The notes beneath the pieces are model-generated. The model did no database searches, was not told the DNA's origin, and saw only the letters and a program-made list of their open reading frames with translations. DNA of 6,233 nucleotides from Limnohabitans sp. (GTDB lineage Bacteria; Pseudomonadota; Gammaproteobacteria; Burkholderiales; Burkholderiaceae_C), in NCBI GenBank assembly GCA_009693225.1, contig SHXP01000143.1, positions 1 through 6,233 on the forward strand, read 5' to 3'. A program made the translations under genes and the position numbers. Of this stretch, positions 4,902-6,233 are shown in pieces. How positions within the stretch are numbered: the stretch's first letter is position 1; each line of letters begins with the position of its first letter.

Positions 4902-5621
4902 TCATACAGCTGTAGGCATGACCGAGGAGTGGTGCGACTGGATCTGCCAGCCCTGTGGCTTCCGCTGCCAGATAAAACTGAAGCGGGCAGTCAGCGTAAG
5001 TGGGCCGGTCTGCGACGTCAATCTAAAGCAATAACTACCATGATCTATGCAACAGTGCACGGCGCAAACACTTTGCCTGTCCACAATGCTCACACGGACC
5101 TTGCGGCCGGATTCAAAAACAGTTTGAAAATACTGCGCGACGCCTTGATGCCCTTGTATCAACCGCGTCGCATCCGTGCCCCACAACATGGCATCCCGGG
5201 CATAACACTCAACAATATTTTGCAAATCTTCATTGTTAAAAGCCTTCACCCAGTTTTGCAATAAGCCATTGCCGTCGTCCGCGGTAAGCGGTTTGCTGCC
5301 GCCCGGACCATCCAGTCCCATGAGGTCAGCTGCCGTTTTCTGCATCGCTGCGGCCAACTCAAAATCCAGGGCGGTCAACCCGCCTGCATCATGGGTGATC
5401 AGCTTGACCGTGACACGGTTATAAACATTTGACCAATCTGGGTGATGGTCCATGGCTTCGGCCTGTCCGGCTATGCGCGACATGAAATCAAATGCCTGCT
5501 GAAAATTTTTGAACACCCAGGCGTTTTTTAAGCTGTCCTGTTCAATGTGCCAGCTAGGGTTACTGCGCTGAAGTTGAAGCAAACTGCTTGCTATGCGGTT
5601 TTTATCAAGCAGTTCGGCCAT
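4902..5621 (-). CDS. Pterin-4a-carbinolamine dehydratase fused to an NTF2-like (SgcJ/EcaC, CaMKII-association-like) domain
   Basis: A 239-residue two-domain protein. Residues about 4-97 form a pterin-4a-carbinolamine dehydratase (PCD/PhhB) domain, which dehydrates 4a-hydroxytetrahydrobiopterin during pterin recycling. The active-site region DHHPDW (58-63), Y67-N-R-V and THDAGGLTALD (76-86) keeps all three histidines H59, H60 and H77. A Gly/Pro-rich linker follows (about 100-118). Residues about 119-238 look like an NTF2-like domain: WVKAFNNED (124-132), a C-Y-A-R-D-A-x-L-W-G-T segment (139-149), Q-G-H-Q-G-V-A-Q-Y-F (156-165), R-F-S-F-I-W (213-218) and a closing W-x-I-x-x-HHSSVMP (225-236). 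Stand-alone PCD proteins are about 95-120 residues, so the second domain is a real addition. GGAG (5633-5630) eight bases upstream supports the ATG at 5621. No phenylalanine hydroxylase gene is nearby, so the substrate is uncertain. Confidence 0.85.
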   Translation of the reverse strand: MAELLDKNRIASSLLQLQRSNPSWHIEQDSLKNAWVFKNFQQAFDFMSRIAGQAEAMDHHPDWSNVYNRVTVKLITHDAGGLTALDFELAAAMQKTAADLMGLDGPGGSKPLTADDGNGLLQNWVKAFNNEDLQNIVECYARDAMLWGTDATRLIQGHQGVAQYFQTVFESGRKVRVSIVDRQSVCAVHCCIDHGSYCFRLTSQTGPLTLTARFSFIWQRKPQGWQIQSHHSSVMPTAV

Positions 5622-5699
5622 GACTGTTTCTCCGGGGCTGGCAAAGCCGCGAGTTTAAACCTGCTTCAAAGCGTCTGAGGCCTCACGGCACAGGGAGAT
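5622..5699 (-). other. Short gap between the transporter gene and the dehydratase gene
   Basis: These 78 bases hold the dehydratase ribosome-binding site (GGAG, 5633-5630) and two perfect short palindromes, TGAGGCCTCA (5676-5685) and GTTTAAAC (5653-5660). No U-tract follows either, so I see no intrinsic terminator for the transporter gene. No convincing promoter is visible. The two genes may be co-transcribed. Confidence 0.4.
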
Positions 5700-6233
5700 T
5701 TATCGAAACCCTTTGGCCAGCTCAAACCAGACGTTCCCGCGTTTGGAACCGGCATAGGCTGCAGGCACGGGTTCAATCGGTCGCGCCCAACTGAGAGAAG
5801 CGCGCCAGTTATCAGGGCCTAACCAGTTCAAGCCCAAGCCTGCACCGCTGAGGCTTTCTTCATTGCTTGCTGTGTCCCAGGGGCGCCGGTTGATTTTGGT
5901 GCGCGCGGCTTCGACAAAAACTGAGGCAAACCACTGTCCGCGAAGATTCAGAGAGGGAGGCGGCGCTGGCAGCAATTCACGTAATTCAGCACTGACAAAC
6001 AAGCCGGAATCTCCCGACAAAGTACCCGATTCGTAGGCGCGCACGCTGCGAGGGCCACCCAGAGAAAACTTCTGCGATGAATCCAGATTTGTGAATGCCC
6101 ACTGTGACTCCGAGTTCAATACTAGGGTGGTCATCGACCGTATGAATTGTTGCCGCAAAGCACTGAAATTAAGGCGCTGAAACTCTCCTTTGTGTTTGAC
6201 GGATTTATCATCCACGGCCTCGGCCGCGGCGTC
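5700..6233 (-). CDS. Two-partner-secretion outer-membrane transporter (TpsB/ShlB/FhaC family), C-terminal fragment
   Basis: The last 177 residues of a larger protein; the frame is open to the right edge, so the GTG at 6215 is not a real start. The family is Omp85-like 16-strand beta-barrels that secrete a large TpsA exoprotein across the outer membrane. The diagnostic stretch is L-D-S-S-Q-K-F-S-L-G-G-P followed by VRAY (64-67 of the fragment), matching the conserved V-R-G/A-Y motif of loop 6 in the pore. It continues with S-G-D-S-G-L and alternating strands (LFVSAELREL, WFASVFVEAA, ASLSWARPI, VWFELAKGF). The chain ends Phe-Arg, whereas most outer-membrane barrels end in Phe or Trp. Full-length members have about 550-600 residues with N-terminal POTRA domains, which would lie to the right. 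No exoprotein gene is downstream; a partner could lie beyond the right edge. Confidence 0.85.
   Translation of the reverse strand, partial: DAAAEAVDDKSVKHKGEFQRLNFSALRQQFIRSMTTLVLNSESQWAFTNLDSSQKFSLGGPRSVRAYESGTLSGDSGLFVSAELRELLPAPPPSLNLRGQWFASVFVEAARTKINRRPWDTASNEESLSGAGLGLNWLGPDNWRASLSWARPIEPVPAAYAGSKRGNVWFELAKGFR

Noticed and set aside
1..6233. CRISPR arrays, tRNA or rRNA genes, insertion sequences, phage or defence genes
   Set aside because: I saw no spaced direct repeats, cloverleaf-like sequence, transposase or integrase motifs, or terminal inverted repeats with target duplications.

Overview
The window looks like chromosomal housekeeping sequence from a betaproteobacterium of the order Burkholderiales, probably Comamonadaceae-like. 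The basis is the conserved rpe-gph-trpE block, the apaG-thiL-pgpA-pncC block, and the wording of the TrpE, ApaG, ThiL and DUF167 proteins. I cannot name a species from sequence alone. GC content is moderately high and coding density is very high.

Left arm, minus strand (1-2184): rpe (ribulose-phosphate 3-epimerase), a small exported DUF1566-type protein, gph (phosphoglycolate phosphatase), a 224-base gap, and the first 15 codons of trpE (anthranilate synthase component I), which runs off the left edge. The DUF1566 gene sits inside the otherwise familiar rpe-gph pair. The gap before trpE holds a short leader reading frame with two Trp codons and mutually exclusive pairings, so it may be a transcription attenuator. 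It also holds a perfect TATAAT box that offers a competing explanation.

Centre, plus strand (2243-4640): apaG, thiL, pgpA and pncC form a tightly packed operon, with gaps of 5 and 9 bases and one ATGA overlap. It diverges from rpe across 58 bases. The products are an ApaG-domain protein, thiamine-monophosphate kinase, phosphatidylglycerophosphatase A and nicotinamide-nucleotide amidase. They act in separate cofactor and lipid pathways. pncC carries a strong GC-rich hairpin in its coding sequence.

Right arm, minus strand (4644-6233): the C-terminal barrel of a two-partner-secretion outer-membrane transporter (TpsB/ShlB/FhaC type) enters from the right edge. It is followed by a two-domain protein joining a pterin-4a-carbinolamine dehydratase to an NTF2-like domain, then by a DUF167 (UPF0235) gene with an in-frame stop at codon 12. 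The DUF167 gene ends 3 bases from the end of pncC, tail to tail.

I see no tRNA, rRNA, CRISPR array, insertion sequence or phage gene. The points most worth a second look are the candidate trpE attenuator, the dehydratase-NTF2 fusion, the interrupted DUF167 gene and the exported protein placed between rpe and gph. I found no convincing wholly new multi-gene system.
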